13,539 nt of DNA from JBBQWR01 sp038210495 (GTDB taxonomy: Bacteria; Planctomycetota; Planctomycetia; Pirellulales; DATAWG01). The notes beneath the pieces were generated by a model that saw only the letters and a program-made list of their open reading frames with translations, was not told the origin of the DNA and did no database searches. Location of the stretch: contig JBBQWR010000078.1 of the NCBI GenBank assembly GCA_038210495.1, positions 1-13,539 of the forward strand. The letters run 5' to 3'. Made by a program: the position numbers and the translations under genes. Of this stretch, positions 5,367 to 12,524 are shown in pieces; positions within the stretch are counted from its first letter, which is position 1, and each line of letters opens with the position of its first letter.

Positions 5367-6875
5367 CTACTTCCGAGGCTGCGTTTTGTGCTCGTGACCG
5401 TCGTACGAAAGGATCGTGGTCGTCTCTTCGAGCGTCGTTTCAATATGCACCGGACGGCCCCAGATCCGCTGGAGGTTGACCAGCGTGTCGTGGGCGTAGC
5501 TCGTTTTAAGCTCGATCCCGTTGAATTGATGTTCCAAGAAAAGCTCGCCGCGGTTTTTGTAATTGCCATCGCGGACCGCGATCTGCGGGCGTCCCATGTT
5601 CGTGAGATTGAACAGCAGCCGCTGTTTGATCTTGGGAAACTCGCGACTCTCAATGTCGTAGGTGTCGCTGTCGTCGTTGTAGCCGAAAGAAAAAAGCTTG
5701 TGATCGCGACAAAACTCGAGCGTTAGAAACGTGTCGATGAACGTCAAATCACTGTGGATCTTGCGAACCTCGAAGATCTTCTGCTTCCCCAGTCCAGCGC
5801 CCGTGTCCCATTGCCGCTTGGCCATGAAATCGTCGCATTCGTCGTAGTCTTTGCCGAATCGGCCCCGGTTCCAACGATCTTCGATGTCGCGAAAGAGCTC
5901 GATCCCCAGCTTGTAGGGATTCAACCGCGTCGGCGAACTGGCCATCGTGCCGGAGTGGTGATCGCAGTAGCAGATCAGGTCGCTTCCTTCGAGCCCCTGG
6001 CGGGTCATGATCGTCGAGTGCCAATAGCTGGCCCAGCCCTCGTTCATGATTTTGGTTTGGCCCTGGGGAGCGAAGTAATAGGCCTCGTCGCGAACGATCG
6101 TCAGCACGTCGGCTTGCCAGGGACGTAGCGGCGCGTGGTCGAGCAAGAACAGCATCACATCGCGAACCGGGCCGCTCGGAAATTTTTCGTCGCGAATCTT
6201 CTCTTGCTTGCGGCGCTCCGTTTCAGCCGCCAGGGCCTCGGGCGGATTGATGAACTGGTCCATGTATTGCTTGGCCGCGAATCGGCCAGATTGCGGCTCG
6301 TCGTCGTCCTCGTCCTGGGGCACAATCGGCTTGGCCCGCTCTTCCTGTCGCTTGATGAACGGCAGATGGATGTCGATCAGATCCTCGATGCTCAGGCAGG
6401 CGTCGATGAAATTCTCGACCTCTTCGACGCCGTGACGGTCCATGTGGCGACGGATTCGCATGCCGTGGTTCGCCATCTCGTCCATCATCTTGCGATTGGT
6501 GTGGCTGAACCAATAGTTGTTCTTGAAGAAGTCGCAGTGGCCGTAGACGTGCGCCATGACCAATTTTTGATCGGTGATGGAATTCGACTTCATCAAATAG
6601 GCGTAGCACGGATTATTGTTGATCACGAGCTCGTAGATTTTTTGGAGTCCGTAGATGTAGCCCTTGGAAAGTTGCTCGTATTCCATCCCGAACCGCCAAT
6701 GCGGATAGCGCGTCGGAAAGCCACCATAGGCCGCGACCTCGTTGAGCTGATCGTGGTCGACGACCTCGAAGAAGGTCGGGAAGAAATCCAGCCCATGTCC
6801 GCGGGCGTAGCCTTCCATCTGCCGCTGGATAGCGGAGAGTTCGGGCGAAAGTGTTTCGAAGGATGCGGTGGCCAT
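5367..6875 (-). CDS. spoVR: SpoVR family protein
   Basis: This is the 502-residue SpoVR/YcgB homologue, normal for the family. SpoVR is needed for spore cortex formation in Bacillus and is co-conserved with PrkA and YeaH in non-spore-formers, where it acts in stress or starvation responses; its biochemistry is unknown. Family hallmarks are the start AIQRQMEGYARGHGLDFFPTFFEV (in 15-38), FPTRYPHWRFGMEYEQL (53-69), HVYGHCDFFKNN (109-120), NEGWASYWHSTIM (278-290), LNPYKLGIELFRDIEDRWNRG (in 318-338) and VRDGNYKNRGEL (434-445). HxxxHxD-type residues and the E279/H286 pair could bind metal. It lies 61 bases after yeaH. No clear ribosome site precedes the ATG, so coupling or leaderless-like initiation is possible. 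Confidence 0.96.
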   Translation of the reverse strand: MATASFETLSPELSAIQRQMEGYARGHGLDFFPTFFEVVDHDQLNEVAAYGGFPTRYPHWRFGMEYEQLSKGYIYGLQKIYELVINNNPCYAYLMKSNSITDQKLVMAHVYGHCDFFKNNYWFSHTNRKMMDEMANHGMRIRRHMDRHGVEEVENFIDACLSIEDLIDIHLPFIKRQEERAKPIVPQDEDDDEPQSGRFAAKQYMDQFINPPEALAAETERRKQEKIRDEKFPSGPVRDVMLFLLDHAPLRPWQADVLTIVRDEAYYFAPQGQTKIMNEGWASYWHSTIMTRQGLEGSDLICYCDHHSGTMASSPTRLNPYKLGIELFRDIEDRWNRGRFGKDYDECDDFMAKRQWDTGAGLGKQKIFEVRKIHSDLTFIDTFLTLEFCRDHKLFSFGYNDDSDTYDIESREFPKIKQRLLFNLTNMGRPQIAVRDGNYKNRGELFLEHQFNGIELKTSYAHDTLVNLQRIWGRPVHIETTLEETTTILSYDGHEHKTQPRK

Positions 6876-6896
6876 GATGTTTTGAATGTTTAATGG

Positions 6897-6921
6897 CGAA
6901 TGACGAATTTTTCGTCATTCG
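6897..6921. repeat. Perfect 11-bp hairpin between yeaH and spoVR
   Basis: CGAATGACGAA (6897-6907) pairs perfectly with TTCGTCATTCG (6911-6921) around TTT, ending 21 bases before the spoVR start codon on the mRNA. It could mark an mRNA processing or stability boundary inside the operon, or be an inserted copy of the repeat seen at 4715-4772. Confidence 0.6.
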
Positions 6922-6936
6922 TGATTTGCTTTCTCC

Positions 6937-8052
6937 CTACTTTCCTTTGCCGAGGAATTGACGGATCGAATCATAGATTGCTTCTTTGTTCTCGATTTCC
7001 GAGAGCACGAGTTTTTCGTGGTTGGCGCCGAAGTCCGTCCGCAGGGCGCGGATGTATTCGCCGCTGCCGTAGGGGCTTTCGACTTGTCCGTAGCAGAACA
7101 AATTCGACTGCGGGATGAGTTCTTCGCGGAGCAGACGGAGACTATGCTCGTTGTCCTCGCCCCAGTTGTCGCCATCGGAGAACTGGAAGCAGTAGATGTT
7201 CCACTCGGTGGCCGGGAATTTCGCGCGGATAAGTTCGGCGCACACTTTGTAAGCGGAACTGATTCGCGTGCCGCCGCTTTCCCGCGTGTGATAAAACGTG
7301 TCCTCGTCGACCTCGCGGGCCACCGCGTCGTGGATGATGTAACGAACCTCGATGCCGTCGTACTGGCTCGCCAGCCAAGTATCGAGCCAGAAGGCCTCGG
7401 TCCGGACGATTTGCTTCTGCTCGTCGGTCATCGAGCCGGAAACGTCCATGAGATAGAAGACGACCGCGGTCGTTTGCGGCAGTGGTGTCGTCGTCCAAGA
7501 GCGGTAGCGCTTGTCCTCGCGGATCGGAATCACGCGCGGGCTGCTGGCGTTGTAGGTGCTGGACGAGATCTGCCGTCTCAGGGCCTCCAAATACGTTCGC
7601 TTGAAATGTCTCAGCGATTCCGGCCCTGAGCGGCGGATACTCGTGTACCGCGATTTTTCCTGGGTGATGTTGGCCGTTCCCTTCGGCTGAATTCGGGGTA
7701 GCGCCAGTTCTTCCCCGAGAATCGCGGCCAATTCCTCGAGCGTCACGTCGACTTCGAGGATATGGGCGCCGGCGTCGCTGCCGGCCTGACCGGTCGACTG
7801 GCCGTCTTTGCCGTCGCCGGTGGCGATCGGCGTGCCCTCTTCGCCATCGCCTTGGCCGACGCCGCCCGAGCCATTTTGGCCGTAGCGGAAATGGGGCACG
7901 TCGAGCTGGGGCAGTGGCACGCTGATGAGATTGCGGCCCTTGCGGCCGATCATCTCACCGTGCGTGATGTACTTCTTGAGATTCTCGCGGACCTTGCCGC
8001 GAACGATCTGCTTGAAGCGCCGTTGGTCTTGATCGATCTTGAGCATGGCCAT
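6937..8052 (-). CDS. yeaH: YeaH/YhbH family protein (DUF444), VWA domain
   Basis: This 371-residue cytoplasmic protein is the usual partner of PrkA. The N-terminal part (1-58) has the family pattern RRFKQIVRGKVRENLKKYI and GRNLISVPLPQLDVPHFRYG (in 40-58). A glycine-rich, low-complexity stretch (59-95) follows. The C-terminal von Willebrand A domain (about 195-340) carries a complete MIDAS metal site: DVSGS (203-207), T262 in GGTRISSAYK, and D293 in FSDGDNW. This implies Mg2+-dependent protein binding. Known YeaH proteins act with PrkA in sustained nitrogen-starvation and stress responses. It lies 78 bases downstream of prkA, with a hairpin in between. The start has GGAG four bases upstream; a second ATG two codons in has a more usual spacing. 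Confidence 0.95.
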   Translation of the reverse strand: MAMLKIDQDQRRFKQIVRGKVRENLKKYITHGEMIGRKGRNLISVPLPQLDVPHFRYGQNGSGGVGQGDGEEGTPIATGDGKDGQSTGQAGSDAGAHILEVDVTLEELAAILGEELALPRIQPKGTANITQEKSRYTSIRRSGPESLRHFKRTYLEALRRQISSSTYNASSPRVIPIREDKRYRSWTTTPLPQTTAVVFYLMDVSGSMTDEQKQIVRTEAFWLDTWLASQYDGIEVRYIIHDAVAREVDEDTFYHTRESGGTRISSAYKVCAELIRAKFPATEWNIYCFQFSDGDNWGEDNEHSLRLLREELIPQSNLFCYGQVESPYGSGEYIRALRTDFGANHEKLVLSEIENKEAIYDSIRQFLGKGK

Positions 8053-8088
8053 TTAACTCCGCCGCTTTTCTTGTCGGCGAGTGGATCG

Positions 8089-8106
8089 CGCGTCGCGAGC
8101 GACGCG
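8089..8106. repeat. Hairpin between prkA and yeaH
   Basis: CGCGTCG (8089-8095) pairs perfectly with CGACGCG (8100-8106) around CGAG. It lies in the 78-base prkA-yeaH gap, about 25 bases beyond the prkA stop codon, with no T-run. It is a candidate mRNA stability or processing element within the operon. Confidence 0.5.
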
Positions 8107-8130
8107 ACTAAGGTCGGATTTGCATTGGCG

Positions 8131-10173
8131 TCATTTAACGTCACCGCGAGCAAAAATACTTGCCACGTAGTTCAACACGTCGGTGGCGCTCTCTTCGTCG
8201 TAACCGTAATCGCGAATCAAACGGCCCTTGACCACGTCGATCTTGGCCTGGGTATCGGCGTCCACAACATTGGACACCAGACTGGTCAATTTGATGGTGT
8301 CTTTTTGATCCTCGAACAACTTCAGCTCGAGCGCCTTGTACAGCCGCTCGTTGGTCTTGTAGTCGAACGTCCGGCCGTCGATCGACAGGGCGCCGATATA
8401 GTTCATGATCTCGCGGCGGAAATCGTCCTTGCGGCTCTCGGGGATGTCGATTTTGTCCTCGATCGACCGCATCAGCCGTTCGTCCGGCTCGTCGTATTGG
8501 CCGGTGAACTTGTTGCGAACCTTTTCGCGCTGGGTATAAGCCTTCACGTTGTCGATATAATTGCCGCATAGGCGCTTGAGGGCGTCTTCGTCGGCGGCGA
8601 TCGCGCGTTGCACTTCGTTCTTCACGATGTTCGTATACTCTTGCTTGACCACGCCGAGCAGTTCGCGGTAGTGATTGCGAATTTCCTCGTTCGTGATCAA
8701 GCTGTGATGTTTGAGCCCGTCCTCCAATTCGTTCATGACCATGAACGGATTGATCGAATGGGATTCCGAATGGGCCACCAGGGCATTGGAGATCTTGTCC
8801 TGCACATAGCGGGGCGAAATTCCGTGCATTCCCTCGCTGACCGCCTGTTCGCGAAGCTCCTTGATGTTGTCTTCGGTGAACCCGGGTAGCGTCTTGCCGT
8901 TGTAAAGCTTGAGCTTCTGCAAGAGCGAAAGGTTCGCGTTCTTCGGTTCTTCCAGCCGCGTAAGAATGGCCCACATCGCGGCCATTTCGATCGTGTGGGG
9001 AGCGATATGCTTGCCCGGCACCTTTTCTTTGTTGTAGTCCTTCTCGTAGATTCGAACTTCGTCCGAGAGCTTCGTCACATAGGGGACGTCGATCTTCACG
9101 GTCCGGTCGCGAAGGGCCTCCATGAACTCGTTGTTCTGCAACCGGCGATACTCGGGCTCGTTCGTGTGCCCCAGAATCACTTCGTCGATATCGGTCTGCG
9201 CGAACTTCTTCGGTTTGACCTTGTGCTCTTGGCTGGCGCCGAGCAGGTCGTAGAGAAAGGCTACGTCGAGCTTCAGCACCTCGACGAACTCGACGATGCC
9301 GCGATTGGCGACGTTGAACTCGCCGTCGAAATTGAACGCCCGAGGGTCGCTATCGCTGCCATACTCGGCAATCTTGCGATAGTTGATGTCTCCGGTCAGT
9401 TCGGTCGAATCTTGATTCTTCTCGTCCTTGGGTTGGAACGTGCCGATGCCGATCCGGTCCTTCTCGCTCAGAATCAACCGTTTGACGCGGACGTCTTGAA
9501 CGACGCGGGTCCAATCGCCTTCGTAGCGTTTGAGCCGTTCGGCGTAGACATAGCGGCAGAACGGGCATAGTTCTCCCGTGATTTTGACTCGGTATTCGCC
9601 GGCTGCGCGATCCGCATTCAGTCGCTTGACCGTGTCGGGGCGGAATCGCTCCGGCAACAGATGCAACGCTTCTTCGTGCATCGGGCACCAATGCACTGCG
9701 GCAGAATCGTCCAGCGAAACCCAGCCGAGCGAATAGAGAGCCCCCGCGTCGGACTGTGAATATCGCTCAAGGCCCTTTTTAAGCATCCGCGCGATTGTGC
9801 TTTTGCTGGATCCGACCGGCCCGTGAAGCAACAACACGCGTTTCTCAATGCCGAATCCCTGCGATGCGCTCTTGAACGCATTGACCAAGGCTTGGAGCGG
9901 GCCATCGAGCCCGAATACGGCGTCGCGACCGTGATCTTCCGGATCGTCGAAGAACTTATATCGGACGCGCCTGTCGCGACCCACCTCGTAGGTCGATGTC
10001 CCGGCGGCCATGATCATGTCGTACACCCGCTCGAATGCATTGCGAGTGGGATGAGCATCGGCGGTGACCAGATCGAGATATTCCTCGAAGGTCCCTTCCC
10101 AGTTCTTGCGTCGGAACTGGTTGATGTCTTGTCGCTGAGCGACTAGCGAAATAATGTCGCGACCACCAGGCAT
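8131..10173 (-). CDS. prkA: PrkA family AAA+ serine protein kinase
   Basis: PrkA (YeaG in E. coli) is a cytoplasmic AAA+ ATPase described as a serine kinase, and as an ATP-dependent protease in Bacillus. It acts in starvation, stationary phase and sporulation. At 680 residues it is of family length. The AAA_PrkA region (about 20-395) has Walker A GPVGSSKST (118-126), the Walker B-like GIVEFVEVLKLD (292-303) and the sensor segment DEVILGHTNE (330-339). The C-terminal PrkA domain spans roughly 420-660. CPMH (163-166) and CPFC (203-206) form a likely zinc-binding insertion. The start has a very strong ribosome site (AAGGGGAGGT, six bases from ATG). It heads the operon prkA-yeaH-spoVR-hypothetical. 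No convincing sigma70 or sigma54 promoter was found upstream. Confidence 0.97.
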   Translation of the reverse strand: MPGGRDIISLVAQRQDINQFRRKNWEGTFEEYLDLVTADAHPTRNAFERVYDMIMAAGTSTYEVGRDRRVRYKFFDDPEDHGRDAVFGLDGPLQALVNAFKSASQGFGIEKRVLLLHGPVGSSKSTIARMLKKGLERYSQSDAGALYSLGWVSLDDSAAVHWCPMHEEALHLLPERFRPDTVKRLNADRAAGEYRVKITGELCPFCRYVYAERLKRYEGDWTRVVQDVRVKRLILSEKDRIGIGTFQPKDEKNQDSTELTGDINYRKIAEYGSDSDPRAFNFDGEFNVANRGIVEFVEVLKLDVAFLYDLLGASQEHKVKPKKFAQTDIDEVILGHTNEPEYRRLQNNEFMEALRDRTVKIDVPYVTKLSDEVRIYEKDYNKEKVPGKHIAPHTIEMAAMWAILTRLEEPKNANLSLLQKLKLYNGKTLPGFTEDNIKELREQAVSEGMHGISPRYVQDKISNALVAHSESHSINPFMVMNELEDGLKHHSLITNEEIRNHYRELLGVVKQEYTNIVKNEVQRAIAADEDALKRLCGNYIDNVKAYTQREKVRNKFTGQYDEPDERLMRSIEDKIDIPESRKDDFRREIMNYIGALSIDGRTFDYKTNERLYKALELKLFEDQKDTIKLTSLVSNVVDADTQAKIDVVKGRLIRDYGYDEESATDVLNYVASIFARGDVK

Positions 10174-10866
10174 GCTCGACCTCCCCTTGGATTAGCAGAC
10201 TGACGCCTGCGCCCGAGAGACCGTTTGGTGCTCAGCCCGCGGTGAAGTTTTTGACTTGGCCTCGTTCGTGATCGCGATTGAATTGTTTCTCGGCCAGCGT
10301 CGGCATGTCGCTTAATCGGAATTGGTCCGCAAAGTCCGCGAGACGTTTCAGACCAAGCAAATATCGCTGACGCGCATGACCTGTATATGCGCACGGCGAT
10401 ACGTTGCAGGGGCCCGTCTCGTTTGCCGGCGCAGCAGACATGGCTGCCAAAAATCGGGGCAACCGGCAGAGACTTGCAAATGCAAGCGCTGGAAAAGTTG
10501 CAAAAGAACGCGAGTGGAATGCAGCCAGATCGACTTTAAGGCGGGAAGCGGTCTTCTCGTTCACGCTTGTGTGAGAGTCCCAACGATTTCTACACTGGAA
10601 GCCTCACTTGCCTCCACTAGCTTCCAGTATTGCTAGGGGATGAAGCTGCGGCAATATCAGTCCATCAGCGCTTCTACTGCGAATTGGCTAAAAGTGCACC
10701 GGATAGCCCACTTAACACGTTGTGCAATTTCGTCTTATGAAGCCTCGTGAAATTCTCGACGCGGCTCACAAGTTTTTTTTGCGCGGAAAAGAGCAAATGT
10801 CTAGCGCGGCGAGAGTTCTTTCCGCGAATTGGCTTTGGATGGGGGCAGCGCCCACCTTCCATGAGG
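10174..10866. other. Gene-free region upstream of the prkA operon
   Basis: These 693 bases between the response regulator and prkA contain no credible gene. Open frames on the minus strand (10232-10564 and 10674-10862) lack ribosome sites and recognisable sequence. The region must hold the prkA operon promoter and any operators, but I see no convincing -35/-10 pair or sigma54 site. Structure is limited to the paired hairpins at 10594-10636 and a loose inverted repeat, CGCGGAAA (10782-10789) with TTTCCGCG (10819-10826), next to a run of eight T residues on the plus strand. Confidence 0.5.
10594..10636. repeat. Two mutually exclusive hairpins
   Basis: ACTGGAAGC (10594-10602) pairs perfectly with GCTTCCAGT (10620-10628). 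CTAGC (10617-10621), which overlaps that second arm, can instead pair with GCTAG (10632-10636). The first stem is stronger. It is probably a REP-like palindrome; a switching leader is a more speculative reading. Confidence 0.5.
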
Positions 10867-11259
10867 TCAGCCTATCAGTCGCTCGACGCTCTCGATCAGC
10901 CGGTCCATCGAAAACGGCTTGCGAAGATAGTCGTCGACGCCCAGCATCTCGGCGTACGCCTTGTGACGGCTACCTTCGTTGGCCGTGATCATGATCACCC
11001 GCATCGGGTCTTTTTGAGTGCGGCGCAGGCGCTCCAGCACGAGAAATCCGCTCCGCTTGGGCATCATCATGTCGAGGATCACCAGCGATGGCATCTCGCG
11101 TTCGGCCATCGCCAAGCCCTGGTTTCCATCGCGGGCGACGATGATTTCATAGCCTTTGGCGGTCAGGGCGAGCTTCAACGACTCGATGATTTCGGTGTCG
11201 TCATCGACCAACAAAATGCGTTTGTTGGGCGATTTATGCTGCTTTTCCTCGGCGGTCAT
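10867..11259 (-). CDS. Single-domain response regulator (CheY-like receiver)
   Basis: A 130-residue stand-alone receiver domain. It has the acidic triad DDD (19-21), the phospho-acceptor D63 in LVILDMMMP, T92 in MITANEG and K114 in YLRKPF, so it should be phosphorylated on aspartate by a histidine kinase. There is no output domain, so it would signal by protein contact, like CheY or Spo0F, or act as a phosphate relay. No kinase gene is adjacent within the window. It reads toward prkA but is 693 bases away, so shared transcription is doubtful. The start ATG has no clear ribosome site; the receiver fold begins near residue 14, so a shorter start would still give a full domain. Confidence 0.92.
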   Translation of the reverse strand: MTAEEKQHKSPNKRILLVDDDTEIIESLKLALTAKGYEIIVARDGNQGLAMAEREMPSLVILDMMMPKRSGFLVLERLRRTQKDPMRVIMITANEGSRHKAYAEMLGVDDYLRKPFSMDRLIESVERLIG

Positions 11260-11395
11260 GACGTCGTGGGGGCTAAGTCAAACGGGCGTTGTAAACTGCG
11301 GCGGAAGAGGCCTAGGTAGGTCACCGCCAAAACGTTCATCCCAGTATGCGGACTGAGCCCGCGTTTGCAAGCGCCTCTTTCGATCGCCGAGCAGC

Positions 11396-11431
11396 AAAAA
11401 AATAAAGCCCGAGGGGAAATCCCCCTCGGGC
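11396..11431 (-). terminator. Intrinsic terminator after the Spy-like gene
   Basis: GCCCGAGGGG (11407-11416) pairs perfectly over 10 bp with CCCCTCGGGC (11422-11431). On the minus strand the stem is followed by TTTATTTTTTT (11406 down to 11396). It lies about 50 bases beyond the stop of the secreted Spy-like protein gene and insulates it from the response regulator gene. Confidence 0.92.
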
Positions 11432-11483
11432 CGATTATCAACGATATTAACGCCATCGCACGCCTAATAGCCAACCGCCGCAG

Positions 11484-12218
11484 CTATTGATTGCTGCGAT
11501 TGCGTGGCCGGCCACCGCCCGTCCCAGCTTGTCCGAGCTCGATTTTGGTTCCTTGCATCTTTTCGAACTGGGCCTTCTGGTCCGAGGACAAGACTTCGAG
11601 CATCTTGTCGTTCGATTCCTTGCGGAGCTTGGTGAACTTTTCGCGGGCGTCGCCCGGGTTACCGCCTCGGGCGGATTCCATGACCTCGGCGAATTCCTTG
11701 TTGCGAGCTTCTTCGAGACCCTTGAGTTTCTTCTGCTGGTCGTCGGAGAGCTTCAATGCTTCGGCTGTATCCTTGTCGAGCAAAGCGGCGGCGCCGCGAG
11801 CTTGAATCTTCAGTTCATTGAGGCGGTCGCGCTGCTTGGCGTTCAACACGCCGTTGATTTTCTCTTGGACTTCCTTCAGCTTGGGCGCAAGCTTTTCGCG
11901 AATTTCGGTCAGCTTCTTGCGACGCTCTTCTTGCGACAAATCCCGAAGCCCTGAGGTGGTGTCCTTGGTGGCTTCGCGGAACTGCTCTTCGACCTTTTTG
12001 ATTGATTCCTTTTGCTCGTCGGTCAGCTCGAGGTCTTTTTGGACCTTTTCGTTGCGAAACAGGCCAAACGCATTGTCGCGGAGCAGACCGCCGCCGGCGC
12101 CGCCACCTTGGCGACGGGGAGGAGTCGGTTCGTCCGCGGCGCGGGCATGGGGGACTGTCCAGGCGCCGAACATCAGAACCGCGGCGGCGGCTAACAAGAA
12201 AGGGCGGGGTCGGGTCAT
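11484..12218 (-). CDS. Secreted Spy/CpxP-like helical protein with internal duplication
   Basis: A 244-residue exported protein. The signal peptide (1-27) ends in ARA before ADEPTPP. A glycine-rich linker (37-46) leads into charged helices. Four LTxxQ-type motifs appear: ELTDEQKESIKKV (64-76), VLNAKQRDRLNEL (124-136), KLSDDQQKKLKGL (156-168) and VLSSDQKAQFEKM (209-221). They are the hallmark of the Spy/CpxP periplasmic chaperone and stress-sensor group. Residues 64-136 and 156-221 look like two tandem copies, since EIREKLAPKLKEV matches DAREKFTKLRKES before the last motif of each. The tail is Gly/Arg/Asn-rich. The start has CTGGAG seven bases upstream. The exact role is unknown; envelope stress or metal response is a family-based guess. 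Confidence 0.75.
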   Translation of the reverse strand: MTRPRPFLLAAAAVLMFGAWTVPHARAADEPTPPRRQGGGAGGGLLRDNAFGLFRNEKVQKDLELTDEQKESIKKVEEQFREATKDTTSGLRDLSQEERRKKLTEIREKLAPKLKEVQEKINGVLNAKQRDRLNELKIQARGAAALLDKDTAEALKLSDDQQKKLKGLEEARNKEFAEVMESARGGNPGDAREKFTKLRKESNDKMLEVLSSDQKAQFEKMQGTKIELGQAGTGGGRPRNRSNQ

Positions 12219-12290
12219 CGGGGTAGCTCCAGAATTTAAAAGCGGGGAATCGTCACGGTTACATAAGACGGCCTAACTAAGCTATCGGTG

Positions 12291-12383
12291 GCCGGGGCTG
12301 GAGGCGTACTGGCCGAAGCCTCGGCGAGTGGTTTGGGTTTCGAAAGCAAGCCACCGGGGCTTCCCTTCGGTCCAGCCCCCGGC
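12291..12383. repeat. Long nested hairpin (about 93 bases)
   Basis: The outer arms GCCGGGGCTGGA (12291-12302) and TCCAGCCCCCGGC (12371-12383) pair with one bulge. Inside, CCGAAG (12313-12318) can pair with CTTCGG (12365-12370), AAGCCTCGG (12316-12324) with CCGGGGCTT (12354-12362), and GTGGTTTG (12328-12335) with CAAGCCAC (12347-12354). These give a nearly continuous stem with a TTTCGAAA tip. No T-run follows on either strand. It may be a dispersed palindromic element or a structured leader of the Spy-like gene, whose start is 73 bases away. Confidence 0.6.
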
Positions 12384-12448
12384 GCCCGAAACCGTTAAAT
12401 TGTAGTTTCTTAAAGATTGAACCCGGACGCGGGGGAGAGGTGTCGATA

Positions 12449-12516
12449 TTTAGCGGCCGGACGGTCGCTAAAGCGGGTGGCGCCGTTCAGTCGACAGCGG
12501 GCTTAACCACCCCGCT
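12449..12516. repeat. Two adjacent hairpins downstream of the W-repeat protein gene
   Basis: TTTAGCGGCC (12449-12458) pairs with GGTCGCTAAA (12463-12472) around GGAC with one G-T wobble. AGCGGGTGG (12472-12480) pairs with CCACCCCGCT (12507-12516) with one bulge. On the minus strand the second stem comes first, 8 bases after the stop codon of the gene at 12525, and is followed by only TTTA. It could act as a weak or factor-dependent terminator. Confidence 0.45.
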
Positions 12517-12524
12517 CGTTGATG

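Larger units (their letters stand above)
12219..12524. other. Structured gap between two secreted-protein genes
   Basis: No gene is present. The gap holds a long nested hairpin (12291-12383) and two adjacent hairpins (12449-12472 and 12472-12516). The promoter of the Spy-like gene should be within 12219-12290 or beyond the hairpin, but I could not assign -35/-10 boxes. Confidence 0.5.

Noticed and set aside
10232..10564. Minus-strand open frame of 110 codons upstream of prkA
   Set aside because: It has no recognisable sequence and no ribosome site; the composition is uncharacteristic of the neighbouring genes. It cannot be excluded entirely without comparative data.
10782..10826. Inverted repeat CGCGGAAA/TTTCCGCG next to a T8 run, as a terminator for the response regulator
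   Set aside because: The T-run lies on the wrong side for the minus strand, where it appears as an A-run, so it is not an intrinsic terminator for that gene.
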